Positions 35,573 to 42,837 of a stretch of 64,000 nucleotides of DNA are shown here, one piece after another (positions within the stretch are counted from its first letter, which is position 1; each line of letters opens with the position of its first letter). The stretch is from Prevotella sp. BV3P1 (lineage in GTDB: Bacteria; Bacteroidota; Bacteroidia; Bacteroidales; Bacteroidaceae). The notes under the pieces are model-generated. The model made no database searches. It was not told where the DNA came from and saw only the letters and a program-made list of their open reading frames with translations. The DNA lies in NCBI RefSeq assembly GCF_000479005.1, contig NZ_AWXC01000008.1, forward strand, positions 124,001 through 188,000. The letters run 5' to 3'. The position numbers and the translations under genes are program-made.

Positions 35573-36421
35573 TTATCTGCGGAAGTCGATGGAGGCGAAC
35601 GGTAAGGCCGTGCGCAGACAGCCATGCCAATATTCCCAGTTGTGTACGCCATTTCTGATACGAAGCTCGCTCTTGATGCCTGCTTTGGCATAGAGTTGGT
35701 GAATCTTAAAGGATAGTTCTACCAAATAATCATCATCTCCACAATCGAAAAACCAGCGAACAGAGCGCAGCTGTTGTTTCGTGGTTTCGTCAGCGTTCGT
35801 AATGAAATCAATTGCCGAATGGTCGCGTACCGATTTAGAGACATAGTACAATTTGTCCTTCCCATGTGGGGCAACCTCTGGTTCTTTATTGTCTAACCAA
35901 GCACTCATGGCATAGCATGACGAGAAAAGCTCAGTATGGCGTTGGCAATACACCGTACTGCCGCCTCCACCCATTGAGAGTCCCATGATGGCGCGGTGGG
36001 CTTTATCGCCTATGGCGCGATATTTCTTCTCCACGGCAGGCATCAGTTCGGTAAAGAAGAACGTTTCGTAGTTCCAGCCAGGCATGTTGAAATAGCCATT
36101 CCATTGATTCCTTACATCGGGATTTCCTGCATTGGGCATAATAATCACCATGGGTACAGCCTCCTGAGACTCTATCAATTCGTCGGCTACTTCTTTCACG
36201 TTTGCCTTCGAAGCCCAATCTTTATAAGTGCCATACAGCCCATGCAGCAAGTAAACAATGGGGTACTTTTGTGATGATAGTTCATATCCTGTGGGCAAAT
36301 AGACATTGTAGGTCATCGTACTATCCAGCACGTTGCTGTGAATACTGTCGGTTACTATCTTGCCGGCCCATGCGTTGAGAGCCAGGAAGGTGAACAGAAA
36401 AAATGAAAAAAGTTTGTTCAT
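35573..36421 (-). CDS. Secreted esterase of the esterase D / CE1 type
   Basis: 282 residues with signal peptide MNKLFSFFLFTFLALNAWAG. Alpha/beta-hydrolase fold: oxyanion region IVYLLHGLYGTYKDW at about 52-66, nucleophile elbow GLSMGGGGST at about 149-158, acid Asp near DCGDDDYLVE and the last histidine in GVHNWEYWHGCL. Family members deacylate plant cell-wall polysaccharides (acetyl, feruloyl) or act as S-formylglutathione hydrolases; the signal peptide favours a glycan esterase. It may complement the GH43 gene at 34233. Confidence 0.85.
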   Translation of the reverse strand: MNKLFSFFLFTFLALNAWAGKIVTDSIHSNVLDSTMTYNVYLPTGYELSSQKYPIVYLLHGLYGTYKDWASKANVKEVADELIESQEAVPMVIIMPNAGNPDVRNQWNGYFNMPGWNYETFFFTELMPAVEKKYRAIGDKAHRAIMGLSMGGGGSTVYCQRHTELFSSCYAMSAWLDNKEPEVAPHGKDKLYYVSKSVRDHSAIDFITNADETTKQQLRSVRWFFDCGDDDYLVELSFKIHQLYAKAGIKSELRIRNGVHNWEYWHGCLRTALPFASIDFRR

Positions 36422-36472
36422 TGTATTGTTATTTGATTGTTGTCGTTATGTTCACGAAGTGGTTAATTTCCA

Positions 36473-36480
36473 CAAAGGTA
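36473..36480 (-). promoter_or_regulatory. -7 box of the esterase gene
   Basis: CAAAGGTA reads TACCTTTG on the minus strand, 52 bases before the ATG. No clear -33 box. Confidence 0.45.
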
Positions 36481-36589
36481 CATTGTTTTTGTGAATCGCA
36501 GACGGAATTGTGGTGAAAAATGTAAAAGTTTTCTCTCCGTCAAGGAAAAACTTTTTGCGGGAAAGTGAATGAAGTAAAGAAAAAAGATG

Positions 36590-36597
36590 TATCTTTG
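36590..36597 (+). promoter_or_regulatory. -7 box of the tmRNA gene
   Basis: TATCTTTG ends 13 bases before the first paired base of tmRNA, about the distance expected from a -7 element to a start near the mature 5' end. Confidence 0.55.
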
Positions 36598-36610
36598 CAT
36601 TATACATCCT

Positions 36611-37006
36611 GGGCTTGTATGGATTTGACGGCAAGTCGAAATGGTATGTAAGCATGCGGAGCTTCGGTGGCTGGCTCCTAAATCTCAGTTATCAAAGAAT
36701 TAATTGGCGAAAATAATTACGCTCTCGCTGCTTAATCGAAGTATAGTAGATTATTAGCTTTATTCCGTCATTAGATGATGGAACGAGACACTGCTCCAAG
36801 GATGTTGTTCCGAATCTGAGGGTCAAGCGGTGCAGGTAAATCGGAAATAGCTCGTGTACGCCTCGGTGCATTGGTGAAATTTAGAGGATAAGGTCACAGT
36901 TGGTGGTTCAGGTCTTGCTGTGGCACGAAAATCGAAGGCTGAAATAAGCATGTAGAAAACGTATGGTTTCCTTGTGCGGACCGGAGTTCGAATCTCCGCA
37001 AGTCCA
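36611..37006 (+). ncRNA. ssrA: tmRNA
   Basis: The 5' GGGCTTG pairs with CAAGTCC at the 3' end to form the acceptor stem (one G-U). The 3' end has the T-loop sequence GGAGTTCGAATCTCC. The tag reading frame is GGC GAA AAT AAT TAC GCT CTC GCT GCT TAA at 36706-36735, which encodes GENNYALAA, close to known Bacteroidales tags. The discriminator A at 37006 is followed by CTG rather than CCA, so the CCA end must be added after transcription. tmRNA with SmpB frees stalled ribosomes and tags the unfinished protein for proteolysis. It is followed by a classical terminator. Confidence 0.95.
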
Positions 37007-37014
37007 CTGAAAAT

Positions 37015-37053
37015 AAAGACTGGCAGCTGCTTTGATGGCTGCCAGTCTTTTTG
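37015..37053 (+). terminator. Rho-independent terminator of tmRNA
   Basis: AAAGACTGGCAGC at 37015-37027 pairs perfectly with GCTGCCAGTCTTT at 37038-37050, followed by more T residues. Confidence 0.92.
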
Positions 37054-37065
37054 CGTTTTGGGCGT

Positions 37066-37151
37066 TTCTATAAATTAGCTTTGTCAGATTGCGAGGCTGT
37101 TTTTGGTGGTCAAAATGTAAATTCAAAATCTAACAAAGCTAATTTATAGAA
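37066..37151. repeat. Inverted repeat with 25-bp arms
   Basis: Arms at 37066-37090 and 37127-37151 (TTCTATAAATTAGCTTTGTC then AGATT on the left) are complementary at 24 of 25 positions, with a 36-base loop. It sits between the tmRNA terminator and the buk stop codon. It is AT-rich and unlike a normal terminator; it may be a small palindromic mobile repeat or the end of the buk transcript. Confidence 0.85.
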
Positions 37152-37157
37152 CCAGCT

Positions 37158-38222
37158 TTAATGGTATTCTTTCGTCTTCAGCTCTCCCCGCAGCACGGCA
37201 AGGGCGTTGTTGCTCATGGCCTGCATCTCGTTTTCGCCGGGATAGGTGATGACGGGTGCCAGAAAGTCTATGCGCTCTTTCAGTTTGTTCACCACATAAT
37301 CAGAATAAGCGATGCCTCCGGTGAGCAGGATGGCATCTACTTTACCGTACAGCACGGCTGCCTCTGAGGCGATGGCTTTGGCCGTGTGGAAAAGCATGGC
37401 ATCGAGAATGAGCTGGGCATGCTGGTCGCCCTGCTCGATGCGCTGTAGGATTTCTTTCACGTCATTGGTGCCCAGATGCGCCCTAAGTCCCGTTTCTGTC
37501 GTGACGTTCTTAATGAGTTGCTCCATGGTGTACTTGCCGCTAAAGCACAAGCGTATCAGGTCGGCCACCGGTAGTGATCCGGCTCGCTCGGGAGAGAAAG
37601 GTCCCTCGCCCCCCAAGGCGTTGTTGGCATCGATGGCTCGGCCATGGTCGTGGGCTGCGATGGAGATGCCGCCCCCCAGGTGGCAGATGATGAGATTGAG
37701 GTCTTCATAGCGTTTACCGATGTCTCGTGCATATCGTCGGGCGATGGCTTTCTGGTTCAGTGCGTGCCAGATACAATAGCGTGGTAAGAGGGGAGAGCCG
37801 CTAATCTTGGCCAAAGGCGACAACTCGTCCACTACGCCAGGGTCGGCAATCAAGGGCAGACAGCCGGGAATGGCCTTCGCAATGTCGTAAGCAATGAGGC
37901 ATCCTAGGTCGCACGCATGCTGGTGTAGGGCGTTGCGTGTCAGCTCGAGCATGCGTTCGTTTACCTCATAGACCCCACTCTCTACAGGTTTGGCTAAGCC
38001 ACCGCGACCGATGACGGCGTTGAAATTGAACGGAACCTCCATCTGCTTGAGGGTGTCTATAACCAGTTGCCGACGATATTCCAGCTGGTCCATGGGCTGG
38101 TCAAAATGACTCAATTCGGCAACAGAGTGTTGAATATTACGGGTGAACAGCATCTGTTCATCTTCAAAAACGGCTATCTTGGTAGATGTGGAGCCGGGGT
38201 TGATGCTTAATATGTGGAACAT
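37158..38222 (-). CDS. buk: Butyrate kinase
   Basis: 354 residues, typical length. The acetokinase-family phosphate-binding motif ILSINPGSTSTKIAVFED is at 4-21. NLIICHLGGGISIAAHDHGR near 173-192 and LLTGGIAYSDYVVNKLKERI near 297-316 are further nucleotide-binding motifs. Converts (iso)butyryl phosphate and ADP to the acid and ATP. It lies 39 bases downstream of ptb in one operon. In this group the pair may serve branched-chain acid formation from amino acids rather than classical butyrate fermentation; that is inference. Confidence 0.93.
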   Translation of the reverse strand: MFHILSINPGSTSTKIAVFEDEQMLFTRNIQHSVAELSHFDQPMDQLEYRRQLVIDTLKQMEVPFNFNAVIGRGGLAKPVESGVYEVNERMLELTRNALHQHACDLGCLIAYDIAKAIPGCLPLIADPGVVDELSPLAKISGSPLLPRYCIWHALNQKAIARRYARDIGKRYEDLNLIICHLGGGISIAAHDHGRAIDANNALGGEGPFSPERAGSLPVADLIRLCFSGKYTMEQLIKNVTTETGLRAHLGTNDVKEILQRIEQGDQHAQLILDAMLFHTAKAIASEAAVLYGKVDAILLTGGIAYSDYVVNKLKERIDFLAPVITYPGENEMQAMSNNALAVLRGELKTKEYH

Positions 38223-38261
38223 AAATTGATTATTTCTGTAGAAATCAGGTGCAATGGCGCA

Positions 38262-39170
38262 CTAACAATGGAGGCAGGCCAGCGCCAGACTGTTGAATTT
38301 GGACATGACATCATCGCCTCTTGACGGGAGGACAACGTGGCATTGGGTGCCTTGCAGCATGCAAGCCGTTTCGCCATGGGCAAACAGGGTAATTGCTTTG
38401 TAGAACAAGTTGCCAGCTTCAATATCCGGGAAAACCAACGCATCGGCGGAACCCTGTATGGGTGAGTCGATGCGTTTAACCTGCATGCTGTGTAAGTTGC
38501 AGGCCACCTTCAAATCGAGTGGCCCGTCTACGATGCAAGGACCAAAGGCTCCGGCTTTCGCTTGCTCTATCAAACTGTTGTAACCAGCAGTGAATGGAAA
38601 ATGTTTGGCGTTGACTTTCTCTGAGCAGTGTATCAGAGCTACCTTGGGTTGACTGATGCCAAACTGGTGACAAAGTCGAGTAATGTACTTGATTTGCATG
38701 AAACGCTGTTCTTGTGTAGGGTAGGGTATCACCGCAGCATCGGTGAAGAACAGCAGTTTGTGATAGTCGGGAATGGATGCGGCGGTTACATGGGTGAGCA
38801 CGTTTCCAGCGGGTAGGATGCCTTTCTCTTTGTCGAGGATGGCTCGGATGACAACATCCGTGCTGATGAGGCCTTTCATGATGATGTCAACCGTGCCTTC
38901 TTTGACCATCGCGACGGCCTTTTCGGCTGCTTCTTGATCATTCGCAGTTTCTATTAACGATAGATGTTGCGAGCACGCCATCAAGGGTTGGCTTTTTCTT
39001 ACCTGGTCGATGCAGCCAATCATGACCGCTTCCATCCATCCTTGCTGAATGGCCATGGCGACCGATTGCTGAGTTGATTCGTCGGTTGCACAGATAACCG
39101 CTGTTCTTTTTCGTATACCTTTTTGGGCCAGCTGACTGGCCATGTCTTTGAAATTTCGAATAAACGACAT
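38262..39170 (-). CDS. ptb: Phosphate butyryltransferase
   Basis: 302 residues of the phosphate acetyl/butyryl transferase family, with AVICATDESTQQSVAMAIQQ near 24-43, KGLISTDVVIRAILDKEKGI near 100-119 and ADALVFPDIEAGNLFYKAIT near 245-264. Makes (iso)butyryl phosphate from the CoA ester for Buk, which yields ATP. First gene of the pair; a TACCTTTG -7 box (minus strand) is at 39197-39204, 27 bases before the ATG. Confidence 0.92.
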   Translation of the reverse strand: MSFIRNFKDMASQLAQKGIRKRTAVICATDESTQQSVAMAIQQGWMEAVMIGCIDQVRKSQPLMACSQHLSLIETANDQEAAEKAVAMVKEGTVDIIMKGLISTDVVIRAILDKEKGILPAGNVLTHVTAASIPDYHKLLFFTDAAVIPYPTQEQRFMQIKYITRLCHQFGISQPKVALIHCSEKVNAKHFPFTAGYNSLIEQAKAGAFGPCIVDGPLDLKVACNLHSMQVKRIDSPIQGSADALVFPDIEAGNLFYKAITLFAHGETACMLQGTQCHVVLPSRGDDVMSKFNSLALACLHC

Positions 39171-39196
39171 AGTATCTTCTTTTTGGAAAGCTGGGC

Positions 39197-39204
39197 CAAA
39201 GGTA
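39197..39204 (-). promoter_or_regulatory. -7 box of the ptb-buk operon
   Basis: CAAAGGTA reads TACCTTTG on the minus strand, 27 bases before the ptb start codon. No good -33 match. Confidence 0.5.
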
Positions 39205-39267
39205 GAAAAATCTTTCCAAAAACCTGTTTGGTTGAGCTATAAAAATATCATTCTTGCAAGGTATCAA

Positions 39268-40167
39268 TTAATAAGGGTGTTCTTTTTTCGTCCATTCGTC
39301 TTGGACGAGAAAGGAAAAAATATTGGCATCTGCTGGTGTGGTACCTTGGAAGAACGAGCCTGTGTATTGCGTAATCTCATTCACTTTGACGGGAACCTCT
39401 TCAAAAGTGCGTTCGGCAATGACATCGCCAGATGCGTTTAGTGCAGATACCGTGATTTTCAAAACATCCGACGGCGTATGCGGAAAGGTGTATATGTCAA
39501 ACTGACCAGACCCAGTATGCTGTGCATCGGTCACGGTGCGTTCTTCGGTCTGGCGCGAGTTTTTCGCACCAACGCCTGTTACTGCGTTGAATGTTGAGCT
39601 GCCGCCCGTATAATAGAACTTCATGGTTTTGACGGCTGTTGGTATGGCATCGGTGGTTGCCAGTCTGAACATGGCTACGGCACGCTTCATTTCGAGTTGG
39701 TAAGACGCATTGCCTCCAACCGTCACCTCTTGACAATAATAAAAGGTGTCGGTTATCTTGTTCTTGGAAAATGAAATCTCTTCGGGCGATTTGATGGTGG
39801 CCGACCCGCTGCCACTGTGGGCAATAGCGATGACTTGGTATGCTCCTGCGGGCAGTGTGACATCAATCTTACCGAAGTGGGCATCCTTCGTGTCTTGGTG
39901 AATGTTCTTTACTTTCACGCCATCCTTGAACAGGGCCAAGCTGATACGTGTGCAAACCTGCTTGACATCGGTGGCGCGCGACATGTCTACGGCTTGGTTG
40001 AAGGGGATGTGTTCGAATTGAGCGACATGGAAAGTCAGATGGAACAAGTCTTTTGCTTCTTGTTCTTCGGTGTCCGTCTCCTCTGTCAGGGATGGCTTTT
40101 CGCATGCTGACAAGCAGATGGCGGATAGCAACAGGGCGGTTGCCAACATCTTCATCGTTTTCTTCAT
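39268..40167 (-). CDS. FimB/Mfa2-like fimbrial accessory lipoprotein
   Basis: 299 residues with lipobox LLLSAICLSAC (Cys22). Beta-rich, with TRISLALFKDGVKVKNIHQD and LPAGAYQVIAIAHSGSGSAT, then YQLEMKRAVAMFRLATTDAI: the pattern of the FimB/Mfa2 transthyretin-like fimbrial accessory proteins of Bacteroidales, which anchor or cap fimbriae. No major fimbrillin gene is beside it. It follows the alpha-galactosidase gene by 46 bases. Its first 17 codons and leader are repeated upstream of the alpha-galactosidase gene (42511-42672), so the unit has been rearranged. The family call is moderate; lipoprotein nature is firm. Confidence 0.62.
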   Translation of the reverse strand: MKKTMKMLATALLLSAICLSACEKPSLTEETDTEEQEAKDLFHLTFHVAQFEHIPFNQAVDMSRATDVKQVCTRISLALFKDGVKVKNIHQDTKDAHFGKIDVTLPAGAYQVIAIAHSGSGSATIKSPEEISFSKNKITDTFYYCQEVTVGGNASYQLEMKRAVAMFRLATTDAIPTAVKTMKFYYTGGSSTFNAVTGVGAKNSRQTEERTVTDAQHTGSGQFDIYTFPHTPSDVLKITVSALNASGDVIAERTFEEVPVKVNEITQYTGSFFQGTTPADANIFSFLVQDEWTKKEHPY

Positions 40168-40214
40168 GGTAGGTAGTTTAATGTGAGTTACTTATATCGT
40201 TGGGCGTTATAAAT
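40116..40214. repeat. Direct repeat, copy 1 (5' end and leader of the fimbrial-like gene)
   Basis: About 85 percent identical over some 95 bp to 42514-42611, in the same orientation. Shared core CATCTTCATCGTTTTCTTCA followed by TGG(T)nGGTAGTTTAATGTGAGTT. Confidence 0.85.
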
Positions 40215-42394
40215 TATTCCTTGGTTATTTCGATGATGCGGCTGTGCATATCTTGATCTGTCAACGCACGAATTCCCACCTTCATGAGATAATCGCCTGT
40301 GTAAACCTTTTCGTAGGATGGAAGGGCAGATGGCTGTCCGGGAACTGTCATGATTTCTTTGATGCGATAGCGGGCTTGTGCATCCAGGCCTTGCAAGCGG
40401 ATGGGTAAAATTATCTCCTTGTAGCGTGGATGAATGTCGTAAGTGAACAAGAGGGCGTGGTCTTTGGCATCGTTAATGCGCATGAACGCACAATGTTCCG
40501 TTTCATAGGGTGAAACCAGTCGATACAGGTTGGGAGAAAAAATGACGGGTTTCAAGCGATTGAATTCGCGGATGGCCTGTTTGCAGTAAGCTAACTCGTC
40601 CTCTTTCAAAGTCTTGAGATCGATGTCAAAGCCTAACTTGCAAGAGAAAGCCACGTCTACCCTAAACTTGATACTGGCCTTTCGGTTCCAATTGGTGACA
40701 TGGGCGCACATCACTTTTGAAGGCATGAATTGGGAGAATCCCCACTGGATGAATAGGCGTTCGACAGGATCGGTGTTGTCTGAGCACCAAAACTCAGTAA
40801 AGTATTTCAAGCCTTCGAAATCACATCGGCCCCCTCCGCCCGAACACATCATCATGCGCAGGTCAGGATATTTGTGCTGTATTCTTGCCAACACCTTGTA
40901 CAAGCCTCGCACGAAGTCAACATACAGGTTGCCTTGATTCGCCTTCAAGTAAGGCGAATAGCAGTTGGTGATGGGCGAATTGCAATCCCATTTGAAGAAT
41001 TTGAGCTTTGGATTTTCTTGCATCAACTGGTCTATCACCCCAAAGACATAATCTTGCACCTTGGGATTTGTCAAATCCAAAACCAGCTGATTACGGAAAT
41101 AATAGGTTTCTCGGTTGGGGAGTTTCAAAATCCAGTCGGGGTGTTTTTCAGCCAATTCGCTCTTGGGATTCACCATTTCAGGTTCCACCCAAATACCAAA
41201 CTCAACCCCCGCAGCACGAGCATTTTTAACTAAAAAAGGCACACCGTTTGGCAGTTTGTCTTTTGTTACTTGCCAATCTCCCAATCCAGCCTTGTCGTTC
41301 TTGCGCGGATACTTGTTGCCGAACCATCCATCGTCAAGCAAAAACAAATCTACACCCAAATCCTTGGCCTCATGGAACAGGGTGGTCAGCTTGGCTTCAT
41401 CAAAATCGAAGAAGGTGTTCTCCCAGTTGTTGAGTAACGTCATGCGGTCTTCTTTGCCCTTAAATATCTGATGTTTGAGCGCCCACCGCTGGAAGTTGCG
41501 GCTTCCTTCACCTGCACCCTGCTGACTCAAGGTGAAGATAAATTCTGGTGTGCGGAATACTTCTCCTTGTTTGAGTAAATAACGTGAAGCGTCTGGATTG
41601 ACACCACTGATGACGCGCAGTTCGTTGTCTTGATCCACTTCAAAGGTAAATCTGAAGTTGCCGGTCCAGGCTATCGTACCCATCAGCACTGTGCCCTGGT
41701 TTTCTTGCACCGGTGTTCCCAACCCAATTTGGAAGAAAGGTGGGGTGAACATTGATGCGCGTGAACCCAATCGGGTGTCGATGACCTTTTTACCATATAG
41801 CAGTGGGGCCTCGGACATCTTCATTTCTTTGGCCCAATCACTGCCAAACTCTGTTAGAAAATATTGGTTGGCTTCAAAATAAAGCATCGATGAGGCATAT
41901 CGACTGATGTAGACTTGTCCTCGCTCTTTATGTGATATCTCAGCAAACTGTTTGATGACATCCTCCTCGGGGTAGGCGATGTAATGCAAGTCGACCTGTA
42001 CCGGATACACTTCATCGCGCAACCTCACGATAGTTTCTTGTCCGCCATCCGTGATTTTCGTTTCGTGAGAAACATATTTGAGTACCGACGTTGGATTACC
42101 ATCAGCATGTCGAATCTCGAATGCAGCATCATAAAAGTCTTCTGTTCCCAAAACAGGATAGGCCTCATTGCCTTTGATCAAACTTGAAGTGGTTTGCGCG
42201 CGGGGCATGTCCAGTAACTCTAAATCTACTGCATCCGACAGTTTTTCGCCCAGATAGGTTTGGTATAGTCTACCGTCGTCTTTAACTTGCAACACCAGTT
42301 GCACGTTGCGGGTAGCAATGGATAAGTTGATTTTTGCAAACCCTGTACTTGTCCCCGTCAGCAGTATGCATAGGAGGAAAATTACCCTTTTCAT
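40214..42394 (-). CDS. GH36 alpha-galactosidase
   Basis: 726 residues, full length for GH36, with signal peptide MKRVIFLLCILLTGTSTGFA. After an N-terminal beta-supersandwich (about 20-310) comes the catalytic barrel with FLLDDGWFGNKYPRKNDKAG, the nucleophile in KFFKWDCNSPI (about 468) and the acid/base in FWCSDNTDPVERL (about 532), together with the Gly-rich MCSGGGGRCDFEG. It removes alpha-1,6- or alpha-1,3-galactose from raffinose-type sugars, galactomannan or host glycans. It has its own promoter at 42428-42458 and is followed by the fimbrial-like gene. The neighbouring locus at 42.8-52.6 kb is terminated before it, so it is a separate unit. Confidence 0.93.
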   Translation of the reverse strand: MKRVIFLLCILLTGTSTGFAKINLSIATRNVQLVLQVKDDGRLYQTYLGEKLSDAVDLELLDMPRAQTTSSLIKGNEAYPVLGTEDFYDAAFEIRHADGNPTSVLKYVSHETKITDGGQETIVRLRDEVYPVQVDLHYIAYPEEDVIKQFAEISHKERGQVYISRYASSMLYFEANQYFLTEFGSDWAKEMKMSEAPLLYGKKVIDTRLGSRASMFTPPFFQIGLGTPVQENQGTVLMGTIAWTGNFRFTFEVDQDNELRVISGVNPDASRYLLKQGEVFRTPEFIFTLSQQGAGEGSRNFQRWALKHQIFKGKEDRMTLLNNWENTFFDFDEAKLTTLFHEAKDLGVDLFLLDDGWFGNKYPRKNDKAGLGDWQVTKDKLPNGVPFLVKNARAAGVEFGIWVEPEMVNPKSELAEKHPDWILKLPNRETYYFRNQLVLDLTNPKVQDYVFGVIDQLMQENPKLKFFKWDCNSPITNCYSPYLKANQGNLYVDFVRGLYKVLARIQHKYPDLRMMMCSGGGGRCDFEGLKYFTEFWCSDNTDPVERLFIQWGFSQFMPSKVMCAHVTNWNRKASIKFRVDVAFSCKLGFDIDLKTLKEDELAYCKQAIREFNRLKPVIFSPNLYRLVSPYETEHCAFMRINDAKDHALLFTYDIHPRYKEIILPIRLQGLDAQARYRIKEIMTVPGQPSALPSYEKVYTGDYLMKVGIRALTDQDMHSRIIEITKE

Positions 42395-42427
42395 ATTGTT
42401 TTCATGTTATTTCGGTGTTTTCAGGTG

Positions 42428-42458
42428 CTAAGGTACTATAAAAAAGAGTGATTTCAAA
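42428..42458 (-). promoter_or_regulatory. Promoter of the alpha-galactosidase gene
   Basis: On the minus strand TTTG (complement of 42455-42458), a 19-base spacer and TACCTTAG (complement of 42428-42435), one base from TAnnTTTG. It lies 34 bases before the GH36 ATG. Confidence 0.65.
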
Positions 42459-42510
42459 ATTTTTTTGTCGAAAACACTCCATCTTGCACTTTGATTTTTT
42501 ATCTTCATCT

Positions 42511-42564
42511 TCAAGATGGCAGACTGCAACAGGGCAGTTCCTGCATCTTCATCGTTTTCTTCAT
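42511..42564 (-). pseudogene. 17-codon 5' stub of a duplicated fimbrial-like lipoprotein gene
   Basis: The minus-strand ATG at 42562-42564 begins MKKTMKMQELPCCSLPS and then stops. The intact gene at 40167 begins MKKTMKMLATALLLSAICLS; a two-base loss after codon 7 explains the difference. The leader sequences also match, so this is a truncated duplicate. Confidence 0.8.
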
Positions 42565-42611
42565 GGTTGGTAGTTTAATGTGAGTTGGTTATATTGTTGG
42601 ATGTTATTATC
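42514..42611. repeat. Direct repeat, copy 2
   Basis: Partner of 40116-40214 in the same orientation. The two copies flank the GH36 gene. A further duplicated segment (42420-42482 against 42609-42672) carries the two promoters. Confidence 0.85.
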
Positions 42612-42616
42612 AAGCG

Positions 42617-42647
42617 CTAAGTTACGACAAAAAAGAATAACTTCAAA
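42617..42647 (-). promoter_or_regulatory. Duplicate promoter in front of the stub
   Basis: Same layout as the promoter at 42428: TTTG (complement of 42644-42647), a 19-base spacer, TAACTTAG (complement of 42617-42624). It would start transcripts through the stub into the GH36 gene. Confidence 0.6.
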
Positions 42648-42774
42648 ATTTTTTTATGCATCGAAAACAGTTACCCACGTCGTCGTCCAGTTTTTTTCTT
42701 TTCGCCTTGGACTTTATCTCTCATTCTCTTGCAGTTAAACCAAACTCGTTTCGTCTGCTTTGCATCAACTCGAA

Positions 42775-42817
42775 GAAAAAAGAGGCAAGCTGCACAAATG
42801 CAGTCGCCTCTCTTTTC
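42775..42817 (-). terminator. Terminator of the GH18 utilisation locus
   Basis: On the minus strand AAAGAGAGGC(G)ACTGCA pairs with TGCAG(C)TTGCCTCTTT around TTTG and runs into TTTTTT. It lies about 20 bases past the last stop codon of the locus. Confidence 0.88.
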
Positions 42818-42837
42818 AGTTTTCTTCTTTCAGCCTA

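Larger units (their letters stand above)
42395..42837. other. 443-bp region with duplicated promoters, a gene stub and a terminator
   Basis: From right to left on the minus strand: terminator of the GH18 locus (42775-42817), promoter 2 (42617-42647), 17-codon stub (42511-42564) and promoter 1 (42428-42458) for the GH36 gene. The 62-codon plus-strand frame at 42656-42844 crosses the terminator and looks spurious. Confidence 0.75.

Noticed and set aside
37007..37157. Integrated element attached at the tmRNA 3' end
   Set aside because: No integrase gene and no second copy of the tmRNA 3' end within the window; only an inverted repeat is seen.
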